In this document: piece by piece, positions 52,257 through 61,619 of the stretch
How the letters are laid out: each line of letters opens with the position of its first letter
How positions within the stretch are numbered: the stretch's first letter is position 1
Assembly (NCBI RefSeq): GCF_002234535.1
Contig: NZ_CP022521.1
Location: forward strand, 248,001 to 312,000
DNA length: 64,000 nucleotides
Source of the DNA: Actinoalloteichus hoggarensis
Lineage (GTDB): Bacteria > Actinomycetota > Actinomycetes > Mycobacteriales > Pseudonocardiaceae
Direction: 5' to 3'
Program-made: the position numbers and the translations under genes
Notes under the pieces: generated by a model
The model's database searches: none
Told to the model about the DNA's origin: nothing
What the model saw: only the letters and a program-made list of their open reading frames with translations

Positions 52257-54569
52257 ATGTCCCGGCTCAACCTCGCCCAGGTCAACTGGGCGCAGGGCCT
52301 CGAGCTCTCCGGGGGGGACTACGGCGTGGTGGCCGTGGTCGCCGTCGTCGCTCTGGCTGCCCTGCTCGTCGGATATGTCCTGCTTCGAGAAGTGCTGGCC
52401 ACCGGCCAGGGCAGTTCGAAGATGCAGGAGATCGCCCGAGCGGTGCAAGAGGGCGCGTCGGCCTACCTCAACCGGCAGTTCCGCACGCTCGGCGTCTTCG
52501 TCGTGATCGTGTTCGTGCTTCTCTTCGCTCTTCCCGCCGAGGACATGGGGGAGCGGATCGGAAGATCACTGTTCTTCCTCGTGGGCGCGGCGTTCTCGGC
52601 GGGCATCGGTTATCTCGGCATGTGGCTGTCCACCAGGGCCAACGTGCGGGTGGCCGCCGCTGCGAGCGAGCCGGGCGGGCAGGAGAAGGCCACCCGGATC
52701 GCCTTCCGCACGGGTGGTGTGGTCGGCATGGCCACGATCGGCCTCGGCCTCTTCGGCGCCGCGATCGTGGTCATGGTCTACGCGGGGCAGGCGCCGAAGG
52801 TGCTGGAGGGCTTCGGTTTCGGCGCGGCGTTGCTCGCCATGTTCATGCGGGTCGGCGGCGGCATCTTCACCAAGGCCGCCGACGTGGGCGCCGACCTGGT
52901 GGGCAAGGTCGAGCAGAACATTCCCGAGGACGACCCGCGCAACGCCGCGACCATCGCCGACAACGTGGGTGACAACGTCGGCGACTGCGCGGGCATGGCG
53001 GCGGACCTCTTCGAGTCCTATGCCGTCATGCTGGTCGCGTCCCTCATCCTGGGCAGCGCCGCCTTCGGCGTACACGGCCTGCTCTTCCCGCTGATCGTGC
53101 CCGCCATAGGTGTGCTCACCGCGATCATCGGCGTCTACATCACCACGGCGAAGCAGGGTGAGAACGGGCTGCGGGCGATCAACCGCGCGTTCTACATCTC
53201 GGCGGGGATCGCGGCGGTGCTGTGCACCGTCGCCGCGTTCGTCTATCTGCCCGGCAGCTTCGCCGAACTGGGTGCGGGCCAGACCGGTGCGGAGGGCAGC
53301 CCGGCGCTGATCGCGGCGGTCGCCGTGATCATCGGGATCGTGTTGGCAGGCGTGATCCTGTGGCTCACCGGCTATTTCACCGGGACCGAGCACCGTCCGG
53401 TCAAGGACGTGGGCAAGAGCTCCCTGACCGGCGCGGCGACGGTGATCCTCTCCGGCATCTCCGTGGGATTCGAGTCGGCCGTCTACACCGCACTCGTCAT
53501 CGGCGGCGCGGTCTACGGAGCCTTCCTGCTCTCCGGTTCCATCGCCGTCTCGTTGTTCGCGGTGGCACTGGCGGGCTGTGGTCTGCTCACCACGGTCGGC
53601 GTCATCGTCGCCATGGACACCTTCGGCCCGGTCAGCGACAACGCCCAGGGCATCGCCGAGATGTCCGGCGAACTGGACGAGGAGAGCGCGCGCATCCTCA
53701 CCGACCTCGACGCCGTCGGCAACACCACCAAGGCCATCACCAAGGGCATAGCCATCGCGACCGCGGTGTTGGCCGCGGTGGCCCTGTTCGGCTCGTACAC
53801 CGATGCGATCTCGAGCACGCTGGCCTCGTTGGGCGAATCTCTCGACACGGCGGCCTTCCTGGTCTACGCGCCGAACACGCTCGTCGGGCTGATCATCGGC
53901 GCGGCCGTGGTCTTCCTGTTCTCCGGTCTCGCGGTGAACGCGGTGTCTCGCGCGGCGGGTGCGGTGGTCTATGAGGTGCGCAGGCAGTTCCGCGGCGATC
54001 CGGGGATCATGGCAGGCACCACGCGGCCGGAGTACGGCCGGGTGGTCGACATCTGCACCAAGGATTCGCTTCGTGAGCTGGCCACGCCGGGGCTGCTCGC
54101 CGTCTTCGCGCCCATCGCCGTCGGTTTCGGCCTCGGCGTCGGCCCGCTGGCGGGCTACCTGGCGGGCGCCATCGGCGCGGGCACGCTCATGGCGGTGTTC
54201 CTGGCGAACGCGGGCGGTTCCTGGGACAACGCCAAGAAGCTGGTCGAGGACGGCCATCACGGCGGCAAGGGCTCCGAGGCGCATGCGGCGACGGTCATCG
54301 GCGACACGGTGGGCGACCCGTTCAAGGACACCGCGGGCCCGGCGATCAACCCGTTGTTGAAGGTGATGAACCTCGTCGCGGTGCTGATCGCGCCTGCGGT
54401 GATCACCTTCTCGATCGGGCCGAACGAGTCCCCCGTGGTGCGCACGGCGATCGCCGTGACCGCCACGGCGATCATCGTCGTCGCCGTGGTCCTGTCCAAG
54501 CGTCGCTCGACCATGATCGGCGAGGACCAGGACGAACAGCAGCCGGTCTCGCCGGGCGTCTCCTCCTGA
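52257..54569 (+). CDS. hppA: Membrane-bound proton-translocating pyrophosphatase, K+-independent type
   Basis: A 770-residue protein with about 16 membrane spans that pumps H+ using hydrolysis of pyrophosphate. The substrate-binding signature is DVGADLVGKVE, starting at D209, followed by DDPRNAATIADNVGDNVGD. A second acidic cluster is ATVIGDTVGDPFKDTAGPA near the C-terminus. The loop GNTTKAITKG has lysine K492 where K+-dependent enzymes have alanine; in this family that lysine substitutes for K+, so the enzyme should be K+-independent. ATG 52257 follows AGGAGG. Probably transcribed alone; a hairpin follows the stop. Confidence 0.96.
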   Translation: MSRLNLAQVNWAQGLELSGGDYGVVAVVAVVALAALLVGYVLLREVLATGQGSSKMQEIARAVQEGASAYLNRQFRTLGVFVVIVFVLLFALPAEDMGERIGRSLFFLVGAAFSAGIGYLGMWLSTRANVRVAAAASEPGGQEKATRIAFRTGGVVGMATIGLGLFGAAIVVMVYAGQAPKVLEGFGFGAALLAMFMRVGGGIFTKAADVGADLVGKVEQNIPEDDPRNAATIADNVGDNVGDCAGMAADLFESYAVMLVASLILGSAAFGVHGLLFPLIVPAIGVLTAIIGVYITTAKQGENGLRAINRAFYISAGIAAVLCTVAAFVYLPGSFAELGAGQTGAEGSPALIAAVAVIIGIVLAGVILWLTGYFTGTEHRPVKDVGKSSLTGAATVILSGISVGFESAVYTALVIGGAVYGAFLLSGSIAVSLFAVALAGCGLLTTVGVIVAMDTFGPVSDNAQGIAEMSGELDEESARILTDLDAVGNTTKAITKGIAIATAVLAAVALFGSYTDAISSTLASLGESLDTAAFLVYAPNTLVGLIIGAAVVFLFSGLAVNAVSRAAGAVVYEVRRQFRGDPGIMAGTTRPEYGRVVDICTKDSLRELATPGLLAVFAPIAVGFGLGVGPLAGYLAGAIGAGTLMAVFLANAGGSWDNAKKLVEDGHHGGKGSEAHAATVIGDTVGDPFKDTAGPAINPLLKVMNLVAVLIAPAVITFSIGPNESPVVRTAIAVTATAIIVVAVVLSKRRSTMIGEDQDEQQPVSPGVSS

Positions 54570-54586
54570 CCTCGTCGTGAACCGAG

Positions 54587-54610
54587 CCGGAGCGCTGTAT
54601 CCGGCTCCGG
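54587..54610 (+). terminator. Terminator-like hairpin after hppA
   Basis: CCGGAGC (54587-54593) and GCTCCGG (54604-54610) form a perfect 7-bp stem with a 10-base loop, 17 bases after the hppA stop. No T-run follows. Confidence 0.5.
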
Positions 54611-54778
54611 CAGGCAGCGTGGGCCCGCGGTCCGCGGTCCGGCATGTGGGAGGCCCGTCCCCGAGCGTCGTCTCGGGGGCGGGTCGTGTCGTCGCCTGCG
54701 GTGGAGGTCCGGGTACCCAGAGTGTCCGAACGGGTGCTGCCGGTTCTCAATCTCGAACGATTGTTCTACCCTGTCGGC

Positions 54779-55381
54779 GTGCCGCAGGCTCAGTTGTCCT
54801 TCTTCTCTGCGGAGGCCCGGCCACCGAGGATCGCCGATCTCGGCGGTCTGCTGTGCGCGCAGGGCCAGACCGTCGGATTCGGCCACGGCACCGCGGCCCG
54901 GATCTCGGTGATCACCGAGCAGGACTGGCGGGTGCGCGAGCTGCGGCTGCTCTGTCTGGCGCGCGGCATCGACGTGGAGCTGGCCCGGTCGGACGAGGGG
55001 CGTCCGCTGCTTCGCACGGCCTTTCGCACTGATCTCGCCGGGCTGGCGGGCCGTTGGCTGCGCGGTGCGATGAAGTCGGTCCCGGCCGGGCTGGAGCTGC
55101 ACGGCCCCGCGTTGCGCGTCTGGGTCGTGGCGGCGGGGCGGCCGGACGGCAGTGGCTATCTGCTCGGGCTCGACCCCCATGTCCCGGACACGTACGGGCC
55201 CATCGCGCAGGCGCTCGCCCGCAGTGGGCTGCCCGCGAGTCTGCTCGGCCCGCGGGCAGGCGGCCCTGCACTGCGTGTCACCGGCCGCCGCAGGATCGCA
55301 CGTCTCGCGGAACTCGTCGGGCCTGCCCCGACCGGGGTCGGCGATGTGGACGAGGTGCTGCGTTCCTGGCCCACGGCGTGA
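54779..55381 (+). CDS. Conserved-looking unknown protein upstream of topA (WhiA/LAGLIDADG-like fold suspected)
   Basis: A 200-residue soluble protein opening VPQAQLSFFSAEARPPRIAD. I do not recognise a characterised family. The part from about residue 80 (GRWLRGAMKSVPAGLELHGP) with LRVWVVAAGRPDGSGYLLGLD and then IAQALARSGLPASLLGPRAG recalls the LAGLIDADG-type fold in the N-terminal half of WhiA: an R-G-A turn, a beta-hairpin, and a helix binding a final 'Gly-x-x' loop. This is a fold guess only. GTG 54779 is six bases after TACCCT (54767-54772), a leaderless arrangement which supports both the start and a real gene. Confidence 0.7.
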   Translation: MPQAQLSFFSAEARPPRIADLGGLLCAQGQTVGFGHGTAARISVITEQDWRVRELRLLCLARGIDVELARSDEGRPLLRTAFRTDLAGLAGRWLRGAMKSVPAGLELHGPALRVWVVAAGRPDGSGYLLGLDPHVPDTYGPIAQALARSGLPASLLGPRAGGPALRVTGRRRIARLAELVGPAPTGVGDVDEVLRSWPTA

Positions 55382-55428
55382 GAAGGTGAACAGCTCCGCC
55401 GAGTGGACGATGCGTCGCCGACCGTGCG

Positions 55429-55449
55429 ATCGTCACTTAAGGTGACGAT
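55429..55449. promoter_or_regulatory. Perfect palindrome upstream of topA
   Basis: ATCGTCAC (55429-55436) and GTGACGAT (55442-55449) are separated by TTAAG. The 8-bp arms and A/T-rich centre resemble a dimeric regulator site; it lies 195 bases before topA and 47 bases after the preceding gene, where a weak terminator is the alternative. Confidence 0.45.
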
Positions 55450-55643
55450 GGAACACGCTGCGCCTCACACCCGTTAAACACCCGAGATTGAGCGCGACCG
55501 GGTGTGGGTGCGTCACCCTGGGCAGCGGTGGGAGTACTTGTCGGTGCACACTGGCGAGTCCGAGGCTGGACACGAACGCCTTGACAACGAGCACGGTAGG
55601 CAGGCAGACGACGGCCGGCCGTCTGGGTAGAGAGCGGGAGAGC

Positions 55644-58421
55644 GTGGCAGGGTCGACACGGGCGAGGAAGGGCGGCGCCGACGGCTCAGGGGGTCGTCGG
55701 CTGGTGATCGTCGAGTCGCCTGCGAAGGCGCGCAAGATCTCCTCCTACCTCGGCGGCGGATTCGTCGTCGAGTCCTCGCGGGGACACATCCGGGACCTGC
55801 CGCGTGGCGCAGCCGACGTGCCCGCCAAGTACAAGGGCCAGCCGTGGGCCCGGCTCGGCGTGGACGTCGACAACGACTTCGAGCCGCTCTACATCGTCAC
55901 GCCGGACAAGAAGGCGACGGTGGCCGAGCTGCGTGACGCGCTCAAGGACGTCGACGAGCTGTATCTCGCGACGGACGGCGACCGGGAGGGCGAGGCCATC
56001 GCCTGGCACCTTCTGCAGGCGCTCAAGCCGAAGGTGCCGGTCCGACGCATGGTCTTCCATGAGATCACCGAGCCCGCGATCAGAGCGGCGGCGGAGAACC
56101 CCCGCGACCTCGATCAAGACCTGGTCGACGCCCAGGAGACCCGGCGGATCCTCGATCGCCTCTACGGCTACGAGGTCAGCCCGGTGCTCTGGAAGAAGGT
56201 GATGCCGAAGCTGTCCGCCGGTCGGGTGCAGTCGGTGGCGACCCGTGTCGTGGTGGAGCGCGAGCGGGAGCGCCTGCGGTTCGTCTCGGCGTCGTACTGG
56301 GACGTCGCGGCCGTGCTGGACGGCGGCGAGTCGGTCACTCCGCGCACCTTCTCCGCCCGTCTGGTCGCCGTCGACGGCGAGCGGGTCGCGACCGGACGAG
56401 ACTTCGGCTCCGACGGGCGACCGAAGTCCGACGGAGTCCGGGTGCTCGACGAGGCGACCGCGCGCGGCCTCGCCTCGGCGTTGGCCGACGTCTCGTTGCG
56501 GGTCGCCGCCGTCGACGAGAAGCCCTATACCCGTAAGCCCTACGCACCCTTCATGACCTCGACGCTCCAACAGGAGGCGGGTCGCAAGCTGCGGTTCTCG
56601 GCGGAGCGGACGATGCGCACCGCGCAGCGCCTCTACGAGAACGGCTACATCACCTATATGCGAACCGACTCCACGACGCTGTCGGAGACGGCGATCGCGG
56701 CGGCGATGTCGCAGGCGACCGAGCTGTACGGCGCGGAGTACGTCTCCTCGAAGCCTCGGCAGTACACCCGCAAGGTGAAGAACGCGCAGGAGGCCCACGA
56801 GGCGATCCGGCCCGCGGGCGAGGTGTTCCGCACTCCGGGGGCCGTGGCCAAGGAGCTGGAGACCGACGAGTTCCGGCTGTACGAGCTGATCTGGCAGCGG
56901 ACCATCGCCTCGCAGATGGCCGATGCCAAGGGCACGACCATGAGCGTCCGCATTCGTGGTTCCGCGGCGACGGGTGAGGAGTGCACCTTCGCGTCCTCGG
57001 GTCGCACCATCACCTTCGCGGGCTTCCTGAAGGCCTATGTGGAGTCGGTGGACTCCGAGGCGGGCGGCGAGGCCGACGACGCCGAGCGGCGGCTGCCGGT
57101 GCTCACCGTCGATCAGCAGGTCACCGCGGCGGAGCTCACGCCGGAGGGGCACAGCACCAACCCGCCGCCCCGTTACACGGAGGCCAGCCTGGTGAAGACG
57201 CTGGAGGAGCTGGGCATCGGCAGGCCCTCCACGTATGCGTCGATCATCAGCACCGTCCAGGACCGCGGGTACGTCTGGAAGAAGGGCTCCGCGTTGGTGC
57301 CCTCCTGGGTGGCGTTCGCGGTCGTCGCCCTGTTGGAGCGGCACTTCGGCAGGCTGGTGGACTACGACTTCACCGCCGCGCTCGAAGACGAGCTCGACGG
57401 CATCGCGGCTGGTCGTCAGGGGCGTACCGGGTGGCTGTCCGGCTTCTACTTCGGGGGTGACGTTGGACCGGAGGACTCGATCGGCCGGGCGGGCGGGTTG
57501 AAGAAGCTCGTCGGCTCCAGTGTCGAGCAGATCGATGCCCGCGAGGTCAACTCGATCCCGATGTTCGCCGACGACGCCGGGCGGACGGTGGTGGTGCGGG
57601 TCGGGCGCTACGGCCCTTACCTGGAGCGGACCGTGGCGGCCGCCGAGGGCGAGTCCGGCGAGCAGCAGCGGGCCAACCTGCCGGACGACCTGCCGCCGGA
57701 CGAGTTGACTCCCGAGATCGCGGAGAAGCTCTTCGCCACCCCGATGGAGGGGCGGACACTGGGCACCGACCCGGCGAGCGGGCACGACATCGTCGCGAAG
57801 GAGGGCCGTTACGGGCCCTATGTGACCGAGCTGCTGCCGGAGGGGACCAAGGGCAAGCCGCGCACCGGGTCGCTGCTGAAGTCGATGACGGTGGAGACGG
57901 TGTCGTTGGAGGAGGCGTTGAAGCTCCTCTCGCTTCCCCGGGTGGTCGGCGTCGACCCGGATTCAGGCGAGGAGATCACCGCGCAGAACGGCCGTTACGG
58001 ACCGTATCTGAAGCGGGGCACCGACTCGCGCTCGCTGGAGACCGAGGACCAGATGTTCACGGTCACCCTGGAGGAGGCACGCAAGATCTACGCCGAGCCC
58101 AAGAAGCGGGGCAGGCGGACGGCGGCGGCCACTCCACCACTGCGGGAGCTGGGCGCCGACCCGGCGACGGGCAAGCCGATGGTGGTCAAGGACGGTCGGT
58201 TCGGTCCTTACGTCACCGACGGGGAGACCAATGCCTCGCTGCGCAAGGGCGATGCCGTGGAGACGCTGAGCGACGAGCGGGCGGGGGAGCTGCTGGCCGA
58301 GCGGCGCGCGAAGGGCGGCACGACGAAGCGGACGAAGCGCAAGCCCGCGGCCAAGAGCGCGGCCAAGAGCGCGCCGAAGACCGCGCCCAAGAGTTCGCCC
58401 AGGAGTTCGACGAAGAGCTGA
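55644..58421 (+). CDS. topA: DNA topoisomerase I
   Basis: A 925-residue type IA topoisomerase relaxing negative supercoils. The Toprim domain opens RRLVIVESPAKARKISSYLG and has LYLATDGDREGEAIAWHLL with the metal-binding acidic residues. The active-site tyrosine is Y338 in YITYMRTDST. GYVWKKGSALVPSW and three C-terminal repeats around RYGPYVTE, RYGPYLKRG and RFGPYVTDG are the actinobacterial TopA-C domains that replace zinc fingers. A Lys/Ala/Pro-rich tail (KPAAKSAAKSAPKTAPKSS) ends it. GTG 55644 has GGGAG six bases upstream; a perfect -35 hexamer TTGACA lies at 55581-55586, without an equally clear -10. Confidence 0.97.
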   Translation: MAGSTRARKGGADGSGGRRLVIVESPAKARKISSYLGGGFVVESSRGHIRDLPRGAADVPAKYKGQPWARLGVDVDNDFEPLYIVTPDKKATVAELRDALKDVDELYLATDGDREGEAIAWHLLQALKPKVPVRRMVFHEITEPAIRAAAENPRDLDQDLVDAQETRRILDRLYGYEVSPVLWKKVMPKLSAGRVQSVATRVVVERERERLRFVSASYWDVAAVLDGGESVTPRTFSARLVAVDGERVATGRDFGSDGRPKSDGVRVLDEATARGLASALADVSLRVAAVDEKPYTRKPYAPFMTSTLQQEAGRKLRFSAERTMRTAQRLYENGYITYMRTDSTTLSETAIAAAMSQATELYGAEYVSSKPRQYTRKVKNAQEAHEAIRPAGEVFRTPGAVAKELETDEFRLYELIWQRTIASQMADAKGTTMSVRIRGSAATGEECTFASSGRTITFAGFLKAYVESVDSEAGGEADDAERRLPVLTVDQQVTAAELTPEGHSTNPPPRYTEASLVKTLEELGIGRPSTYASIISTVQDRGYVWKKGSALVPSWVAFAVVALLERHFGRLVDYDFTAALEDELDGIAAGRQGRTGWLSGFYFGGDVGPEDSIGRAGGLKKLVGSSVEQIDAREVNSIPMFADDAGRTVVVRVGRYGPYLERTVAAAEGESGEQQRANLPDDLPPDELTPEIAEKLFATPMEGRTLGTDPASGHDIVAKEGRYGPYVTELLPEGTKGKPRTGSLLKSMTVETVSLEEALKLLSLPRVVGVDPDSGEEITAQNGRYGPYLKRGTDSRSLETEDQMFTVTLEEARKIYAEPKKRGRRTAAATPPLRELGADPATGKPMVVKDGRFGPYVTDGETNASLRKGDAVETLSDERAGELLAERRAKGGTTKRTKRKPAAKSAAKSAPKTAPKSSPRSSTKS

Positions 58422-58473
58422 CGGATCGCGGTCGATCGGCGGTGTGCACACGGTGACGAAGCGGGAGTTCCCG

Positions 58474-58875
58474 ATGACAGGACTCGACGCCCTGTCCGGA
58501 CCCGATGGAACGCAGGCGCTCCGCGCGCCGAGAGTGTTCCCCGACGCGGTGGGCGGGTCGTTGGACGCCTCGACGCTCATCGGCGGCAGACATCACCGCG
58601 TATCGGTTCCAGCCGTGGCGCCACCGCCGGCACCGCGAGCGGAGTTCGTGACGGAGACGCCGAGCTGGGTGGGCGGGGCGACCCGCCCGAGAGCGGCGGC
58701 CGGGCTCGGCGCCCGGCACGTCGCGGCTTCGTCGGGCCGAGCCGGTGGCGAAGCAGCCGTGCGTGTTCGACGCTCCGCGGTCGGGCCGGGCGATCAGGCT
58801 CTCGGTTGGATGGTGCTCTCCGCTGTGGCGGCGGGCATGATTCTGCTCATCTTTCTTTTGATCTTCCTTGGTTGA
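58474..58875 (+). CDS. Tail-anchored small protein of unknown function
   Basis: A 133-residue protein, mostly low-complexity Ala/Gly/Pro/Arg, ending in one strong hydrophobic helix (ALGWMVLSAVAAGMILLIFL). This is the layout of a tail-anchored membrane protein. ATG 58474 is preceded by GGGAG (58463-58467) at good spacing; GTG 58444 or 58453 would lengthen it. It starts 52 bases after topA. I do not recognise a family. The coding call rests on the ribosome-binding site, the intact helix and the good G/C third-position bias. Confidence 0.6.
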   Translation: MTGLDALSGPDGTQALRAPRVFPDAVGGSLDASTLIGGRHHRVSVPAVAPPPAPRAEFVTETPSWVGGATRPRAAAGLGARHVAASSGRAGGEAAVRVRRSAVGPGDQALGWMVLSAVAAGMILLIFLLIFLG

Positions 58876-59218
58876 GACCGTCTCTCCGGATAACCGGTAC
58901 GAGAACCTTGTGAAGTGATCATGAAGTCGACGGTTCACCACTGTCGAGAAGTCGTCGGCCTGCTTTCCGTGCGGTGTCCTTGATCTGGCGTTCTCCTGAC
59001 CAGCGGGCCAACGACGCTTACCCTCCGCGTCGGGTGCTGTCGGCCAGCCGGGGCCAAGATCGGACTTCTGGTGAGGTGGGGGCGACTCTCAGCAGATCTG
59101 GCCGTGCCAGCGGATACTGTGTGTCAAGTTGAAGTCTCGTCGGAGTGGCTCGCAACTCTAACGAGAGCAATCGAATAACAAGATCAACTAATCCGGCTAG
59201 GCTTGGCTGCGGTCGACG
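58876..59218. other. Upstream region of the MFS-thymidylate kinase gene
   Basis: No gene seen. The part from about 59140 to 59200 is A/T-richer than usual, and TAGGCT (59198-59203) is a likely -10 giving a leader of about nine bases for the next gene. Confidence 0.5.
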
Positions 59219-61498
59219 ATGGAGACGCGGGAAACGGGGGTGGTCAGGATCAGCGGGAACCCGGCGGAGGCCTCGGGTGAGGAAGTGCCGCAGTCCTCGA
59301 ACCTCGGTTCGTCCACTGTTCGACGAGTACGCGGCGTCCTGGCGATTCCGGCGTTCCGCAGGCTGTGGATCGTCTCCGCGATCTGCAGCATGGGCGACTG
59401 GCTGGCCCTGCTGGCGCAGACGGCGCTCGCGACCCACCTGACCGAGAGCTACACCGCGCAGAGCTTCGCCTTCGGCGGCGTCGTCGCGATGAAGCTCCTG
59501 CCCGCGATGGTGCTGGCCCCGCTGGCCGGGACGCTCGCCGACCGCTTCGACCGGCGCAAGGTGATGGTGACCTGTGACGTCCTGCGCGCGGCGATCATGC
59601 TCTCGATCCCGCTGGTGGGCGAGCTGTGGTGGCTCTTCGTCGCGATCTTCCTGATCGAGCTGTGCTCCCTGTTCTGGATTCCGGCCAAGGAGTCCTCGAT
59701 TCCGAACCTGCTGCGCAGGCCGGATCAGGTCGAGACGGCCAATCAGCTGAGCCTGGCGATGACCTACGGCGTCTCCGTCATCACCGCCACGGGCCTGTTC
59801 ACCCTGCTGTCCTCGGTCGGGACCCTCTTCAACCTCTCGCTGAACTCGACGACCACCGTCTACACGGCGCTGTTCATCAACGGCCTTGCGTTCCTCGCCT
59901 CCGCGCTGGTGGTCGCCACTCGAATTCCGGAGATCTCCGGACGCAGGCCCAGGAACGTCGTCCACGACGTCACCACGACGGCGGACGAGGCGGCGAGGAA
60001 GACCGAGGACGGCGCCACGAGCCGACCGGTCGGCAACACGACGGCCGTGCCGGTCGACGGTGCGACGAAACGGCCAGGCGTGCTGCGGATGCTGGGAGAC
60101 GGCATCCAGTTCATCGGCACGACGCCGCTGATCCGCGGCCTGGTGATCGGCATCATCGGCGCGATGTCCGCGGCGGGCGCGGTGGTCGGCACGTCGAAGC
60201 TCTACTCACAGAGCCTCTCTGCGGGCGACGCCGGTTACGGGATGCTGTTCAGTGCGGTGTTCATCGGGCTGGCCCTCGGCATGGCGGTGTCGCCGAAGCT
60301 CGCGCAACGGGTGCCGCACAACCGCCTGTTCGGCAGCGCGATCGTCTGCGCGGGCCTGGCGCTGATCCCGGTGGCGATCGCGCCGCATCTGGGGATCTCG
60401 CTGGCGGTGGTGCCGCTGGTGGGCGCCTCGGCCGGTGTGGCGTTCCTGACCGGACTCACGATCGTCGGCACGCAGGTCGAGGACGAGATCCGCGGCCGGA
60501 CGGTCGCGGTGGTCCAGTCGCTGCTGCGGATCGTGATGTTCGGTGCGCTGACGCTGGTCCCCGTGCTGATCGGCATCCTCGGACAGCGTTCCCTGGACTT
60601 CTTCGGCACCGAGGTGCAGGTCGATGCCACACGGCCGATCCTGTTCGGCGCGGGGCTCGTCGCCGTGTCCCTCGGTGTGCTGGCCTACCGGCAGATGGAC
60701 GACCGGCGAGACGCGCCGATCATGGCCGATCTGCGCGAGGCGTTCCGCAGCGGCGGCCGCCGTCGCGGCGCGGGCCTGCTGATCACCGTCGAGGGCGACG
60801 CCGCGGTCGACACGGCCGCGCAGACCAAGCACCTCACCGAGTGGCTGCGCTCCTTCGACGATCATGTGGTCCTCGCCAACGATCCGGCGCTGGACGAGGG
60901 CAGGCTCGGCCGGATGCTGGGCTCCGTCGAACTCACCGGATCGCGGGCACACGCCCTGGTCGCCGCCGCCGTCCGCAGCGACGTCGTCGAACAGGTCATC
61001 CGGCCCGCGCTCGACGCAGGCGCCGTGGTCGTGATGGAGCGTTACGTCGACAGTCCGCTCGCGCACTTCGGTGCTGCGGGCGGGCTGGACCAGCGAGATC
61101 TCGAGGGCCTCGCCGACTGGGCGACGGGCAGGCTGCGTGCCGATGTGACGGTGCTGCTCGATCGCGATCCCGCGCAGGTGGGAGTGCGGCAGCACACCAA
61201 GCAGCTCGGCGCCGATCACCACTGGCGAGTGCAGAACCTGCTCGCCGAGATGGCCGCCGCGAACCCCGACCGGTACGTGGTGGTCGACGCCGACGGGACC
61301 GAGGCGGAGATCGCATCGAGGGTGCGCACCGCGCTGGAGCCGGTACTGCGGGTGAAGCGCGGCCTCGGCCGTGTTCATGGGCACGAGCCGGTCGGTCCTG
61401 ACGTGGGTGGTGTCAACGGCTCCAACGGCGCTGCCGGCCCCAATGGCACCGGCAGCACCAACAGCGTCAGCAGGGACGGCACCCGCACCGCGGAATGA
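59219..61498 (+). CDS. MFS transporter fused to a degenerate thymidylate-kinase domain
   Basis: A 759-residue fusion. Residues about 40-500 are an MFS permease with about 12 spans and the loop LADRFDRRKVMV. Residues about 520-715 have the fold of thymidylate kinase: LITVEGDAAVDTAAQTKHL where a P-loop should read EGxxGxGKSTQ, MERYVDSPLAHFG matching the DRY-x-x-S segment, and VTVLLDRDPAQVGVRQ. The P-loop lysine and the following serine/threonine are lost (E525-G526 are kept), so kinase activity is not expected. Such fusions are annotated elsewhere as bifunctional MFS/dTMP kinase. A Gly/Asn/Ser-rich tail ends it. ATG 59219 follows TAGGCT closely. It precedes holB. Confidence 0.88.
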   Translation: METRETGVVRISGNPAEASGEEVPQSSNLGSSTVRRVRGVLAIPAFRRLWIVSAICSMGDWLALLAQTALATHLTESYTAQSFAFGGVVAMKLLPAMVLAPLAGTLADRFDRRKVMVTCDVLRAAIMLSIPLVGELWWLFVAIFLIELCSLFWIPAKESSIPNLLRRPDQVETANQLSLAMTYGVSVITATGLFTLLSSVGTLFNLSLNSTTTVYTALFINGLAFLASALVVATRIPEISGRRPRNVVHDVTTTADEAARKTEDGATSRPVGNTTAVPVDGATKRPGVLRMLGDGIQFIGTTPLIRGLVIGIIGAMSAAGAVVGTSKLYSQSLSAGDAGYGMLFSAVFIGLALGMAVSPKLAQRVPHNRLFGSAIVCAGLALIPVAIAPHLGISLAVVPLVGASAGVAFLTGLTIVGTQVEDEIRGRTVAVVQSLLRIVMFGALTLVPVLIGILGQRSLDFFGTEVQVDATRPILFGAGLVAVSLGVLAYRQMDDRRDAPIMADLREAFRSGGRRRGAGLLITVEGDAAVDTAAQTKHLTEWLRSFDDHVVLANDPALDEGRLGRMLGSVELTGSRAHALVAAAVRSDVVEQVIRPALDAGAVVVMERYVDSPLAHFGAAGGLDQRDLEGLADWATGRLRADVTVLLDRDPAQVGVRQHTKQLGADHHWRVQNLLAEMAAANPDRYVVVDADGTEAEIASRVRTALEPVLRVKRGLGRVHGHEPVGPDVGGVNGSNGAAGPNGTGSTNSVSRDGTRTAE

Positions 61499-61619
61499 CG
61501 AGCCGGCTCCGTCGGCGTCGAAGTGCTCGGGATAATGGTCGGGGAGAGGCGTCCGCCCGGTTCGGTGTCGCGCACCTCGATGAGGCCGGAGCGGCCTGAC
61601 CAGTACGGAGGTGGGGCGG

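Noticed and set aside
49619..52285. Extended start for the helicase (about 108 extra codons)
   Set aside because: The added part has no helicase homology and would overlap the hppA promoter region; ATG 51961 is well placed.
52566..54284. Long minus-strand frame opposite hppA
   Set aside because: It reads as Arg/Asp/Gly/Gln-rich sequence with no motif; the pyrophosphatase signatures on the plus strand are complete. High G+C leaves antisense frames open.
55686..57785. 699-codon minus-strand frame opposite topA
   Set aside because: No motif, no start signal, composition dominated by Arg/Gly/Leu; topA is unambiguous on the other strand.
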